A program made the position numbers and the translations under genes. The notes under the pieces are model-generated. The model was not told where the DNA came from. It saw only the letters and a list, made by a program, of their open reading frames with translations, and did no database searches. 64,000 nt of DNA from JANSWY01 sp965243755 (GTDB lineage: Bacteria; Bacteroidota; Bacteroidia; Cytophagales; Cyclobacteriaceae): NCBI GenBank assembly GCA_965243755.1, contig CBDEVW010000003.1, positions 1,302,001 to 1,366,000 on the forward strand, given 5' to 3'. The stretch's first letter is position 1. Each line of letters opens with the position of its first letter. Of this stretch, positions 50,781 to 61,259 are shown piece after piece.

Positions 50781-53700
50781 TATTTCCTAGGTCTAAAAAT
50801 CAAAAGTCTTGGATCAACCCCCAAAGGAGATCCTCCTGGTCCAACAGGCCTATTAGCTCCGTTTGGAGTAAAAGCTGCACCATCAACAATCGTAGTCTGA
50901 GGAACCGGATAGAGTGTGGGGATTCTCCTATCAGCAGCATTTCCAAGAGTTCCAGCATATGAAGTGCGCTGTGCATAAGCTCTAACTGTTGCCCCTGTAC
51001 TATTCGCCATCTGCTGTGCTAGGCTACCTTCTACATTCATTGATTCAAAAGGAGCCATAAAAAAGTTAATATTAGTATTCCCTAAACCTGTCCTACACGC
51101 ATATGAGGTAACCACGGCATCACTTCCAAAAGCACCAGACTTGAAACCCCCTACGTTAGATTCATCCAACCTGTATGAACCTGCATTCTCTGTACCATAA
51201 CCAAATTCTATTGAACCTGTGACGCCATGAGAATAAATATCCATGTCTGTTACTTGATCACCCAGCCTTGCTTCAGACACCTCAGAATTTCCTACATCAC
51301 CTGAGTTGGTATAGTTTATAAGTTCTTCAGCGGAGTTTACAACCACAAGCTTGCCCCCAAACTTTTCTACCGAAGCACCTATTTTACTCATCTGCTTTTC
51401 AGTATAATCTCCTTTAAAAACGACCATTGTTCTTGATTCTTCCGATTCATTCTTTGACCACCTTCTCATTGATCTTAATGCCTGATTCACAAACATCAAT
51501 TTATTGCCTTCACGTTCATCATTCTGAGCTCCAACAACGGCAATATTCTCCATGCCATTAGGGTCGATCACCGAAATAGGCCTATTATAACCATAATGAT
51601 ATACACTCCAGCTTGCAAATTTCTCAGACATAGGATCGATGTTAAACCACCTCCCTAAATCTGGCTGATACATCCTTGCCCCATAATCGATGACACCCCA
51701 TTCCTCTTGTTCCTCTTTTCCGTTGTATAGATAGTTGTTCTTAGTACCTGAAGCATACGAGTTAAAACTCAACCCAAAAGGATAATAATCATCCCGCTGC
51801 ACCACATTGCCACTCTCATCTACACTCACCCTCACATTACCTAAGTGATCCGTCAGGTTATATTCATAATGAAAAGAACTTGCATCGTATCGGGCTCTTC
51901 CTTCGGCATGTTGCAGAAAGGATAGGGTACCATTGACGTAATGCTTACCTGAAATATAATCAGTCACCGTCACATTTGCACCTTGTCTGGCTTCTTTCTG
52001 TAGCTTGATGCCCGCTGCATCGTAGGTGTATTTTACATAGTCTCCATCATCCATCACCACCATTTCGGGAAGATTGAGGTGGTTGTAGTGGATCTGAGTG
52101 ATGTCTTTGTTATAATCCGAGATCATGTTGCCATTGGCATCATAACTATAGTCTGCTGCGCCATTGGCTGGGTTTTTATCCTCAAAGAGCGCTGTTGTAC
52201 CCAGGTCGGAAACTTCTGCCAATTGGTTACCATTAATATAGGTGTACGACAAGTTGTCCACCATGGAACCATTGAAGTTCCTGTTCAGGTTCAATATATT
52301 ACCATTGTGGTCATACCTGATCTGGCCATTGTCGTCACCGCCGACTGTAAAATGATTTACCGCTCCTGTGCTATTGTAGTTGGCCTTCTTCAATCTGTTG
52401 AGCCGGTCATAGCTGTAGGTGTACGTTTGAACGCCCTGGTTAAGGCTTCCCCCACCAAGGGTCTTCCACTGGATCTCCCCAATGTTGCCATTGTATTGCT
52501 CAAATCCTGAGGAAGCATCATCATACTTCAGGGCCATGCCAAACTTATCATTACCTGAAAGACTGGTACCCCCATTGATTGTAGTGAGCCAACCTCTGAT
52601 GTTGTAGGCATAATCAATCGTCTGAGCAAACGTAGACCCTCCATTGTGCGACCCCACTTTCTTTTGAATGGCTTCTCCCAACTCATTATACTCGGAAGCA
52701 CTTAACCTTACTGTTGTGCCATTTCCGATCTGATGAGTGGCCTCCTTCAGCCGGTCCATGTGGTCATAATCAAAGGTCTCAGTAACCACCAGGTCTGATC
52801 CTCCGGAGACATTGTGGGTAGTCACTGTCTGCTCTACCCTGGCGTGTACCTTGTTGCGATAGGTGGTTTCTACTTTGTCTACACCACCCTTATGGTTTTC
52901 GGTGATCGCAGCGATTACTCTATACCGGCTGTCATAGTAAGAAATGGATTTCAACCACTGATCACTGGCCAAAATCCTGGCCATGGCTCCTGTAGTTTGT
53001 CCTTTTAGTGAGGTTTCCAGGTCGATATGCGTGTAATTAAAATCAGCTGACCATCCCTGATCGGATTTGAAGTCATAATTGTCGTAGTAAGTGACTGTTA
53101 ATAAATCCGATATTGACACCTGAGTTGGAAACCCAGAGTTGTCATACCCAAATAATGGACCTGAACCGGTATATTCTGTGGAGAAATCCGTTAGCCCATC
53201 AACATCCGCTACAAGTTCCTGTCTGCTTTTGTTGGTCCTGTATTGACCAGTCATCACGGGTCGGTTTAAAGCATCATATTTCGTAAAAATCCATTTTTCA
53301 TTTACCGTCCCCAAGGTGCTAACCAGAAATTCCTTACCTGTGCTCGCTTGAAAAACAAATCCTGGTTTAAGTGTCACCGATCCATTAATGATGTTGTATG
53401 AGGTGTTTTTGTAGCCATCAATTGTAATGTTGCCATTGACGTCCAGAGGCCTGTCGTTTCCTGATTGGGTAAGTACCAATCTGTTCCTTTGGTCATAAAT
53501 CATATACACCCAGTCAGCCCCAGGAATGCGCTTAGCTATCAATCTGTTTCTATTATCATATTGGTAGCAAAACATCCACTTTTTTTGAAACGCTTCATTA
53601 TTTACCAAACTCCAGTCATTTTGACTGATGATCTCTGCAACTCCAGCAGGCTGAATCACATATCTGAGATTTTCCTGGTGATCATAGATATAGTAAGTGG

Positions 53701-54421
53701 TATAGTAAGTGGTGGATGTGGCCTGAACTTTTTTTGCAACTACCTTCCCCTGTTTATCGAGGAACTCCATGGTCACTCCCTCAGAACTTCCTTCATTTTC
53801 ATCTTCGGTCACATTCACCCAAAGTTGCCCAGCAGAAAAATTATTGGCTTCAAAATCAATAGTATTTCCTATGGTTACACGTAGTGGCTTAATGGCATCA
53901 TCACTGGTATTGGAGCGGTACTTCATTTCTACCGTGTGGCTTCCATCGATTTTCCATATTTCCCCAGGGGCGGCTTGCTTTAATACTCTTCCCAGACCGG
54001 AACTCTCCAATAATACTTCTGAGAAAGCATATTTCCCATCGTCATCACCAAACTTTGCTTTATAAAATGTAGCCTGATCTTTTAACGCTGTGCCTGGAAC
54101 AATGATATTTCCAGTTTTCTGATCACTTTCGTATTCCAAATAGTTCCTGACCTGTCTTCCGTACTGGTCATATGAGATGGGGGTAACCAAATCCAAACTG
54201 TTTGTAGAGGCCTCTTTTTTAATTATTTGGATTGGCCTTCCAAGCCCATCAAAATAGCTTATCTCAGTGGATACTTTTGTTTCATCATCTTTTTGTGTTT
54301 CAAGGGAACCGCTAATAGGTTCTCTTGCAGTCATAGACATAATGTAGTTTTCATCAGATGTTTGGCTCCATGTAGCAATGGACCACATCATGGATATTGC
54401 AATTAAAAAATTTCTTTTCAT
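50780..54421 (-). CDS. RHS repeat protein with caspase/DUF4347-like C-terminal tip (1213 aa)
   Basis: A signal peptide (1-20) is followed by a DUF6443-like N-terminal domain (~25-170, YFDGLGRPIQI), YD/RHS repeats (~230-900) and the RHS core end (YYPFGLSFN, YNGKEEQEEWGVIDYGARMY, LGRWFNIDPM, NRPISVIDPNG). The ~230-residue tip contains DIYSHGVTGSIEFGYG (His1065) and VVTSYACRTG (Cys1109), then SLAQQMANSTGATVRAYAQR. This is the His-Cys dyad and LA--TGA--A pattern of DUF4347/caspase-fold proteases. The RHS shell would enclose and release the tip, which is likely a protease toxin. Overlaps the lipoprotein immunity gene by one base. Confidence 0.85.
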   Translation of the reverse strand: MKRNFLIAISMMWSIATWSQTSDENYIMSMTAREPISGSLETQKDDETKVSTEISYFDGLGRPIQIIKKEASTNSLDLVTPISYDQYGRQVRNYLEYESDQKTGNIIVPGTALKDQATFYKAKFGDDDGKYAFSEVLLESSGLGRVLKQAAPGEIWKIDGSHTVEMKYRSNTSDDAIKPLRVTIGNTIDFEANNFSAGQLWVNVTEDENEGSSEGVTMEFLDKQGKVVAKKVQATSTTYYTTYYIYDHQENLRYVIQPAGVAEIISQNDWSLVNNEAFQKKWMFCYQYDNRNRLIAKRIPGADWVYMIYDQRNRLVLTQSGNDRPLDVNGNITIDGYKNTSYNIINGSVTLKPGFVFQASTGKEFLVSTLGTVNEKWIFTKYDALNRPVMTGQYRTNKSRQELVADVDGLTDFSTEYTGSGPLFGYDNSGFPTQVSISDLLTVTYYDNYDFKSDQGWSADFNYTHIDLETSLKGQTTGAMARILASDQWLKSISYYDSRYRVIAAITENHKGGVDKVETTYRNKVHARVEQTVTTHNVSGGSDLVVTETFDYDHMDRLKEATHQIGNGTTVRLSASEYNELGEAIQKKVGSHNGGSTFAQTIDYAYNIRGWLTTINGGTSLSGNDKFGMALKYDDASSGFEQYNGNIGEIQWKTLGGGSLNQGVQTYTYSYDRLNRLKKANYNSTGAVNHFTVGGDDNGQIRYDHNGNILNLNRNFNGSMVDNLSYTYINGNQLAEVSDLGTTALFEDKNPANGAADYSYDANGNMISDYNKDITQIHYNHLNLPEMVVMDDGDYVKYTYDAAGIKLQKEARQGANVTVTDYISGKHYVNGTLSFLQHAEGRARYDASSFHYEYNLTDHLGNVRVSVDESGNVVQRDDYYPFGLSFNSYASGTKNNYLYNGKEEQEEWGVIDYGARMYQPDLGRWFNIDPMSEKFASWSVYHYGYNRPISVIDPNGMENIAVVGAQNDEREGNKLMFVNQALRSMRRWSKNESEESRTMVVFKGDYTEKQMSKIGASVEKFGGKLVVVNSAEELINYTNSGDVGNSEVSEARLGDQVTDMDIYSHGVTGSIEFGYGTENAGSYRLDESNVGGFKSGAFGSDAVVTSYACRTGLGNTNINFFMAPFESMNVEGSLAQQMANSTGATVRAYAQRTSYAGTLGNAADRRIPTLYPVPQTTIVDGAAFTPNGANRPVGPGGSPLGVDPRLLIFRPRK

Positions 54422-54434
54422 GATCGTTGACAGA

Positions 54435-57400
54435 TTAGTTAGAACCGTAGTTATATTTCACCTCCTGCAAGGTATTTTCTTCCTGATCTTTCACTTGCTT
54501 TAACCTTCCAAATTCATCATACTTGAAAAATGTTTTCAATCCCTTCTCATCAATTACTTCATATGGTCCAATTCCTGGTTTGTACTTATAGGTGGTAATC
54601 AGTGCTTGTTGAAATGCTGAGCGCAACTGGTTGCCAATGGATTCTAACTGAGCGTCTGTCTTTGTTTGCAGAGCCGAATAACTCCCAATTGATGAATGAT
54701 CAACAAGCTCATCAAATGTCACCCCAACAGCCTTAAATACAATGTACCTGTAATTGTAACCCCATAAATATGTAGTGATTACTCCATCCTGTTCTACCTG
54801 CTTGACATTATCGCTTATATCGTAGTTGATATCTGAAACAACATCGTAAAATGGTTGTCCTTTGTTAGACCGTTCAATCTTTACCAGCCTTATACTGTTG
54901 GCATCTACATCCTCACTGGAGTAAACAAACTTTGAACGGGTCGTTTCAGAACCTTTTCTTTCAGTATAACTTTCAACCACAGGATTTAATAGATGCCTGC
55001 TCACCATATCCGAATAAACATCAGGCTCGTCGCTTGGGTGAATGAAGTATTGATCAATGAAGTCATCAAAACTATCAGTAGTACTTTTTTGTGTAGTCTG
55101 ACCTAGATTATTATAGGCGTAAGTAGTGATTGTAGTAAAATCTTCGCTGCTGCTATAATTTATTTCTGTGGTACCTTCTGTCCTGTAGTACCAGGACTGT
55201 ATTGGGTAATAATGAATCCAAAATCTTTCCGGAACCAAGGGGTATCTTACCAGATCATCACACTCTAGCTGGTTAAGCACAGAAGCATCCTCCACAATAA
55301 CCCCATAGGATTTAGAGTCATTTGCGGAGCTGTAGGTATGCAAAATTTTTCTAACCCGGTTGAAATTACCGGGAGTACTGGTCTCATAGAATACCAAAGA
55401 GTCCAGTAGGCCATTATCGTCGTATGGTATATGCGGGATTCCTACCATTGATGTCAGTCCGCTGTAGATGGGAGGCGTATTTCTGTAGTAGTATACCTGC
55501 TTACCCACACTGGCACTTCCAGATTGATCTGTCTTTATAACTTCAACACGATCATACCCCACAACACTTCCTTGAGCATGGTTTGATATCGGCATATAAG
55601 AGGTGGTCCCGAACCCAGCTTTGTATCCATCCCTGTTGTATACGATCTGATTACTGCCTTTGAATACATGTAAATAATCATTATCAAATCCAATGTAATT
55701 AATGGGAGACATTAGCTTTCCCGTAGACAATCCATTCTCATCAGTATAACTGTAGGTTTCCTTGCTGATAAATGAGAGATCCGCGTCTTTATTGGTTATG
55801 GAAGCTATTCTGAGTCCCCCACCAATACTCTCCGTTTTTGATTCCTGATAATTTATGGCTTTAAAATTACACCAAACTGTCCCCAGTGGTTGATAATCCG
55901 GGGTAATAAGGTCATCAATATCAGGTAAATGAACCGTAATTCTGTATTCGTCATCTGCGCTCCCACTTAGCCAGATATATTGGTCTTCCACTTCAAAAAT
56001 ATGGTTGTCTCTAAAATATTCCATATCGGTAATTACCCACTTTTCAAGTTCCGTAATTACACCGTTAGCAGAAACTCTTTCAACCTTTACCCAGGCGTCA
56101 TTGAAAGTACTTGGATCTACAGAGGCTTGCTTAGAAAATCCATAGGAAAGATCATATAAGCCAATTGAACCGTCTTCGTCCGGATGAATAGTGGCGGTTA
56201 AAACATCAAATGATTTATTATTATCATGCAGGTTTGTGTTATCAAACCAGCCCGATCCTGTTGAAATTTCTGAGGCATCAAAAACCAAATAATTGGTGAA
56301 AGTATTGGCTTCATACTCAAAAGCCGAGCTACCTCCAGTAGGGTATTTTATTTCTGTAAGAATTCCAGCTTTTGCTTTCAAAGGGTCCATTCCTCTATTG
56401 GCATCCCCTTCCTCCAATACAAATTGAATAATTGGAATTGGAAGTTCCTGTAAATCAACATGAGTTGTACCAGTGAAGATTTCCTCTTTAACATTGGGCA
56501 GTAAAGAAGTATTTGATCTACCATTGTAATAGCCCCAATGATCAACAGCATAAGAATCTTTATCTGGTAATTGCTGATTATTGTAGGTGAATTTGTATGC
56601 CGGTTTCGATTCATCCCTGACTTCTGAGTCGCTATATCCTATTTCCTTAACTGAGTTAAGTTTCAACCGGTACCTCTTGTGATCAGCCTTACTAGTATTT
56701 CCTGAATCAAAATAACCATAGCCAAATTCAAAAGATTTGATGAGTTTGTTATTGATTTTATTGTAAATATGAATGGCATTTAGCCTTTTTGCTGTATACT
56801 CGTTATTTAAAATGTTTCCTTTAAGATCTTTTCGATCTGCCTTGTTACTGCTCAGCTCAAAAACTATTCTTTCATGATCGGTATTGATTTCGCTGAGGTA
56901 TTTCACATGCTGCTTGGACCAGGTGGCCATTGTTTGCTCGGTACGTGGGTCTTCGTTACTGAAAGTGATGTATTTCGAATGTCCATAATCGATTTCAAAA
57001 TATCCATCTTCATAATCGAATAAAATTTCGCTGCTTAAGTCTTGTAGACGGATTTTACTCAACTTTGAGATAGTGGTTTCCGGATCAACAGCATATAATC
57101 TGCCTGGATTCTGGTGAATATATTCCTCATCATCTGCATCAAAGTAGTATTCTACTCCATTCATATCTCTCACCTTCCATGAAGTGCTTTGGCTTCCAGT
57201 AATTTCTATATGTTGACTTACTGAGCCTACCAGTTTCGGTGTTAAAGTGATCCTTTCTAGTATAAACTTTCCGGAAGCCCCGGGAATATTAACTGTGAAG
57301 TTATCTGGTTGTCCATGCCCCAAATTCATTGCTTGATCAAACATCCACCTTCGGTCCGTCAAATTGGGATCAGCCGGATCGGCCATAGGACATCTGGAAG

Positions 57401-57860
57401 GAGGCATTGAATGTGTTTCCCGTCTTTTATAATATTGATGATAAGGTAAAGTTTGGGGAGCTGGTAGATTTATATCTGCCATTGCGATATCAGTGTAACG
57501 AAACGGATCTCTATCATCATTCTCGCCAACAGCGTTGTGAGTAATACTGCCTCCAACTGATAGGTCCCAACCGAGCCCAACCCATGTTGCTTCTTCTGCC
57601 ACCTGAACACCCGATGAATGATACCGTAACACTATTGGCAATTCAAAACCATTGACTTGCACTGTATACAATGGAATACTAATGTCAGGAACTCCTGTGT
57701 AATAACTGACAGGAATTTCCCCAAACTTTCCTAATGTGGCAGCTTCAGGTGTAGTTACGCTTGGCGGTACAAATGCCTCCAATTCTGCATTAGGATTGTC
57801 CTGCGCCTTTACATGTATCGCACACAAGCAAATTGCTAATAAACTATAAATCCTATACAT
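54435..57860 (-). CDS. RHS-locus companion protein, TcB/SpvB-like (1141 aa)
   Basis: A signal peptide (1-19) precedes a domain starting LGKFGEIPVSYYTGVPDISI and VGLGWDLSVGGSI, the standard opening of large Bacteroidota proteins encoded before RHS genes. Middle parts are beta-rich; the end has RHS/YD repeats (YEVIDEKGLKTFFKYDEFGR). It is 13 bp upstream of the RHS gene. By analogy with the split BC component of Tc toxins it may form part of the cocoon with the RHS protein (inference). Confidence 0.75.
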   Translation of the reverse strand: MYRIYSLLAICLCAIHVKAQDNPNAELEAFVPPSVTTPEAATLGKFGEIPVSYYTGVPDISIPLYTVQVNGFELPIVLRYHSSGVQVAEEATWVGLGWDLSVGGSITHNAVGENDDRDPFRYTDIAMADINLPAPQTLPYHQYYKRRETHSMPPSRCPMADPADPNLTDRRWMFDQAMNLGHGQPDNFTVNIPGASGKFILERITLTPKLVGSVSQHIEITGSQSTSWKVRDMNGVEYYFDADDEEYIHQNPGRLYAVDPETTISKLSKIRLQDLSSEILFDYEDGYFEIDYGHSKYITFSNEDPRTEQTMATWSKQHVKYLSEINTDHERIVFELSSNKADRKDLKGNILNNEYTAKRLNAIHIYNKINNKLIKSFEFGYGYFDSGNTSKADHKRYRLKLNSVKEIGYSDSEVRDESKPAYKFTYNNQQLPDKDSYAVDHWGYYNGRSNTSLLPNVKEEIFTGTTHVDLQELPIPIIQFVLEEGDANRGMDPLKAKAGILTEIKYPTGGSSAFEYEANTFTNYLVFDASEISTGSGWFDNTNLHDNNKSFDVLTATIHPDEDGSIGLYDLSYGFSKQASVDPSTFNDAWVKVERVSANGVITELEKWVITDMEYFRDNHIFEVEDQYIWLSGSADDEYRITVHLPDIDDLITPDYQPLGTVWCNFKAINYQESKTESIGGGLRIASITNKDADLSFISKETYSYTDENGLSTGKLMSPINYIGFDNDYLHVFKGSNQIVYNRDGYKAGFGTTSYMPISNHAQGSVVGYDRVEVIKTDQSGSASVGKQVYYYRNTPPIYSGLTSMVGIPHIPYDDNGLLDSLVFYETSTPGNFNRVRKILHTYSSANDSKSYGVIVEDASVLNQLECDDLVRYPLVPERFWIHYYPIQSWYYRTEGTTEINYSSSEDFTTITTYAYNNLGQTTQKSTTDSFDDFIDQYFIHPSDEPDVYSDMVSRHLLNPVVESYTERKGSETTRSKFVYSSEDVDANSIRLVKIERSNKGQPFYDVVSDINYDISDNVKQVEQDGVITTYLWGYNYRYIVFKAVGVTFDELVDHSSIGSYSALQTKTDAQLESIGNQLRSAFQQALITTYKYKPGIGPYEVIDEKGLKTFFKYDEFGRLKQVKDQEENTLQEVKYNYGSN

Positions 57861-57862
57861 GA

Positions 57863-59428
57863 TTATTGATTTTGGTTGTTCTTACTCTTTTGATGATTTC
57901 TGTTCTTATTTTTGTCTATTATCTGATTGAGTTTAGCTTCCTGGGATTGGATATTGGAAATTAGCATTTGAAGTTTAGTCTCTAACTCGGAGTTCTTTTT
58001 TTCCAATTGCGCCAAATCAGCTTCCAGTTTATGTTTACTGAAATTAAGTTCTTCAATATTACAATTCTGCTTCTTTAACTGCTTGTCCTTCTCAATCAAA
58101 TGCAGCGTCAGCTCCTCGATCTTCTCCAATAACTTTGCATTCATAGCTCCCAGCTCAATGCCGTTATTTTCTTCTACCTCTGCGGCAGACGGTATATTAG
58201 GCAGGTGGCCGTTTTGGTTGATGAAGGTTTCAACTTCTGAAAGGCTTTGCAGGTTGTAGGATGGGGCGAAGACGTAATCTGGCCAGTTGTTGAGCTCTAC
58301 TTTTATTTCTTTCGACCTGATATTGCCATTTACTGCCAGTTTTTGACCTGGGTTAATTACACCTATCCCGACATTTCCAGATCTGGTCATTGTTAAGATA
58401 TCATAATCCGGCATTGCAGCACTTTTCTTTCCTTTAAATCTTAATCGGTCTCCAGATCCGTCATATTGAATAGCGAAGTGTGCATTGGAACTGTTTTCAA
58501 TCCCATCATGATTTTCCCAGAATTCGATCCTCGCAGATTCTTCTTGTTGAGCTGTAGTTGTTGAAAATATTAAGCGCTGTCCTACACCTTCCAATTGCAG
58601 GTCACCAACTGGATTAAGCTCGCCTATTCCAATTGATCCATCATTGGCAATAGCAATATCAACGGTGTGATTATTGGCTCTCAAAATCAACTTATCACTG
58701 CTGTGATAGTAGTCCATTCCACCCACGTAATTGTCATCACTATCAGAAAAACCTATGTATCCATTTTTGTTATTTGGAGTCAACACCGAAATCATTGCGT
58801 TATCGGAATCTTCCAGCGTGATCCCTGAAAATTGGTGCGGTGAACCACTTCCGTTCGAGCCATTGTATACATGGAACGTCGAAAGGGGTGAACTTGTACC
58901 TACTCCTATTTCTCCTGTTGTATTCATGAAAAAATCCTGTCCATTACCAGAAGGACTCATTGCAATGCCATTGTTGGAATCCCAATACGCCAGTTCTTTG
59001 AATGTTACCGGCTGCCCAAGAGAAGCTGCACCATCGGAGACATTGAATGACCACCTTCTTGCGTTTCCATCAAAATCAAGGTAGCCCGCATGTGTTCCAT
59101 AATTACCAGGACCTATCTCGTAGGTGGAATTATTTTGAGGGTTTCCTGAACCAGAATAACTGGAATTGATCATCAATCCCCCGCCTTGTCCGTTCCCTGT
59201 AATCAAATGCTCCATGTACACATTTGACCTCTTTTGAATGAATTTGTAGTAATCACCCTCCAACTTGAGGTTTCCAATTACTTCCAGTTTCTCATCCGGA
59301 TCAGTTTCTCCTATTCCTACATTACCATTGTCCGGAAATGTATTCGTAGTAGTCTGACTTAAAACGTTAGCCGAGAACAGGTTTAAGGAAATAAAAATGA
59401 CAGGAAGTATGTAGTTTAGATTTTTCAT
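57863..59428 (-). CDS. Tail-fibre-like protein with C-terminal coiled coil (521 aa)
   Basis: Signal peptide (1-24). The body is built of fibre-like phrases GNVGIGxxxPxxKLxVxG, repeated about four times, ending with the conserved tail LNNWPDYVFAPSYNLQSLSE, NGHLPNIPSAAEVEENNGIE, LGAMNAKLLEKIEELT and a long Lys/Asn-rich coiled coil (~430-521). Such proteins form trimeric fibres. Two bp separate it from the RHS companion gene. The tail-coding DNA is almost identical to that of the neighbouring paralogue. Confidence 0.7.
   Translation of the reverse strand: MKNLNYILPVIFISLNLFSANVLSQTTTNTFPDNGNVGIGETDPDEKLEVIGNLKLEGDYYKFIQKRSNVYMEHLITGNGQGGGLMINSSYSGSGNPQNNSTYEIGPGNYGTHAGYLDFDGNARRWSFNVSDGAASLGQPVTFKELAYWDSNNGIAMSPSGNGQDFFMNTTGEIGVGTSSPLSTFHVYNGSNGSGSPHQFSGITLEDSDNAMISVLTPNNKNGYIGFSDSDDNYVGGMDYYHSSDKLILRANNHTVDIAIANDGSIGIGELNPVGDLQLEGVGQRLIFSTTTAQQEESARIEFWENHDGIENSSNAHFAIQYDGSGDRLRFKGKKSAAMPDYDILTMTRSGNVGIGVINPGQKLAVNGNIRSKEIKVELNNWPDYVFAPSYNLQSLSEVETFINQNGHLPNIPSAAEVEENNGIELGAMNAKLLEKIEELTLHLIEKDKQLKKQNCNIEELNFSKHKLEADLAQLEKKNSELETKLQMLISNIQSQEAKLNQIIDKNKNRNHQKSKNNQNQ
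58101..58286 (-). repeat. 186-bp dispersed repeat, copy 1 (tail of the first fibre gene)
   Basis: About 95% identical to 59502-59687 in the same orientation, encoding the conserved fibre tail. The rest of the two genes is much more diverged. Confidence 0.8.
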
Positions 59429-59434
59429 GATTCT

Positions 59435-60799
59435 TTATTGATTTTCTAATTTTTCGATTCTTTCTAAAAGTGCGTCAATAGTCTTTTGTTGATTGATAGT
59501 GTGCAACGTCAGCTCCTCGATCTTCTCCAATAACTTTGCATTCATTTCTCCCAGCTCAATGCCGTTATTTTCTTCTACTTCTGCGGCAGACGGTATATTA
59601 GGCAGGTGGCCGTTTTCGTTGATGAAGGTTTCCACTTCTGACAGGCTTTGCAGGTTGTAGGATGGGGTGAAGACGTAATCTGGCCAGGTGGATTTTAGTT
59701 TGACTTTCACTTCCTCCATGATTGAGCTGCCATTTACGGCCAACTTATAACCATGACTGTTATTGGTTCCTATACATAGACTCCCCTCTGAAGTAAATAC
59801 TACTTTTTGGGTGTTCACATGATTATTGGTTGTCCCAAAATTAAAATAGAGGTCAGAGCTACCAGATCCATTGGTGGTCTGTCTGGCAATTGACCAAATA
59901 TCCGTATTTGTTGATCCTCCACCTTCAATCAGATTAATGGAAGACCCCCAGGTGCCAGCCGAAGTGGAAATAATGTCCAAATGACTATCCATCGCCTCAA
60001 TAATCGCGGTAGCATACTGCGAATTGACCCCAGCACTTTCTTTTTGAACATGAAATTTTGTTTCAGGATCAACTGTTCCAACACCTATGTTCCCGGAACT
60101 ATTACTGATAAAAAAATCGATGTGATTTACGTTTTGCGAATTCATAGGGAGGCCAGAGCCTGCGGTGGCAGCACCAATTCCAAATCCAGATGATAAAACA
60201 ACCAGGTCGCTGGAGGAGGATGTTCTCCCAATTCTTACTCCAGGAATTGCTAAATTACCATTGTGATGAAACCTGGAAATGTAAGCATCCTCGGTTCTAA
60301 CATCAAGTTTCATATCAGGGCTCGTGTGACCAATGCCCACTTTACCACCATTCAAATAGGAATTTCCGTTACCCGATAAACTGATTGTACTGGCTTGATT
60401 AAGTCCCAAGACATTAATCACACCATAACCGGAATTGGGGCCATTTCCACCTCCTCCACCTTTAGTAATTCTGACTGCATCATAATATCCTCCAGTTGCC
60501 CCATACTTGAAAATGTAACTACCACTCCAATTCTGAATGCTGAAATTCAGATCCTGGGTCCCTCCTGACCCATAAGTATAAATGGAAATTGGTGCGTTAT
60601 TATGCGTGCCATCTCCTGTTGAATACAACTTTAATGGGGAATGTCCTGAGCCCCTGTTTACAAATACAGTATTGGGGTACCCTACAATATGCAATGGGTA
60701 AGCCGGATTACTGGTACCTATTCCAACAGGATCCTGCGCAAACAATTGCAATGAAACAATGACACCAATGATGGTTAAAATGAGTTGCTCGAATTTCAT
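59435..60799 (-). CDS. Tail-fibre-like protein, paralogue (454 aa)
   Basis: Signal peptide (1-21), then VGIGTSNPAYPLHIVG and further VGIG-type fibre repeats, and the same tail as its neighbour (WPDYVFTPSYNLQSLSEVET ... MNAKLLEKIEELTLHTI) with a shorter coiled coil. First gene of the RHS operon; 6 bp before the second fibre gene. The promoter should be in 60800-60900 but no clear elements are seen. Confidence 0.7.
   Translation of the reverse strand: MKFEQLILTIIGVIVSLQLFAQDPVGIGTSNPAYPLHIVGYPNTVFVNRGSGHSPLKLYSTGDGTHNNAPISIYTYGSGGTQDLNFSIQNWSGSYIFKYGATGGYYDAVRITKGGGGGNGPNSGYGVINVLGLNQASTISLSGNGNSYLNGGKVGIGHTSPDMKLDVRTEDAYISRFHHNGNLAIPGVRIGRTSSSSDLVVLSSGFGIGAATAGSGLPMNSQNVNHIDFFISNSSGNIGVGTVDPETKFHVQKESAGVNSQYATAIIEAMDSHLDIISTSAGTWGSSINLIEGGGSTNTDIWSIARQTTNGSGSSDLYFNFGTTNNHVNTQKVVFTSEGSLCIGTNNSHGYKLAVNGSSIMEEVKVKLKSTWPDYVFTPSYNLQSLSEVETFINENGHLPNIPSAAEVEENNGIELGEMNAKLLEKIEELTLHTINQQKTIDALLERIEKLENQ
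59502..59687 (-). repeat. 186-bp dispersed repeat, copy 2 (tail of the second fibre gene)
   Basis: Partner of 58101-58286. Local identity far above that of the surrounding gene suggests gene conversion or a recently copied tail cassette. Confidence 0.8.
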
Positions 60800-61259
60800 T
60801 TTAATTTGTAGTTATGATTAATAAATATCTCCATACCTCTCCCCTCCGGGACAAGCCGTTTTTTCAAATGCTTAGATGTTGTCTTAGAATATTATCCTGA
60901 AACCAGATGAGTTGACCAAATCACTTGCTTTGATGAAAAGTAGATAGTTTTTTCAATAGTTGATGATCAAACAGTAGGTTAAGATAGTATTCAATGGTGA
61001 CAAACAATTATTTCCGCATGCAATTTGAAAAAAATCAGGAATTTATCCAAGAATACCCGACTTTACCTTGTCTCAATCCCATTCCATCCTGCCATGTTAA
61101 AATGCCCAAAGTCAGGGAATTGCACTTCAAAAATCGCGGTTACATAAAACATTTGAGTTTCAGTATTTCAATTTGTTACTGATACTACTGGTTAGTCCCG
61201 TTGTTTGAAATGAGGTAATCAAAAAAATATCATCTTTTTTTGAAATATGATATTACTGA
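60800..61259. other. 460-bp intergenic region
   Basis: Contains the upstream region of the RHS operon and, near 61226-61254, the terminator of the sigma/anti-sigma unit. No supported gene; a 62-codon plus-strand frame at 60994 has no family features. Confidence 0.4.
61226..61254 (-). terminator. Terminator after the anti-sigma gene
   Basis: Minus-strand stem AATATCAT / ATGATATT, all but two pairs A-T, followed by TTTTTG, 6 bp after the anti-sigma stop. Confidence 0.55.

Noticed and set aside
60994..61182. 62-codon plus-strand frame in the RHS upstream region
   Set aside because: No signal peptide, family or neighbour support; composition like non-coding DNA.
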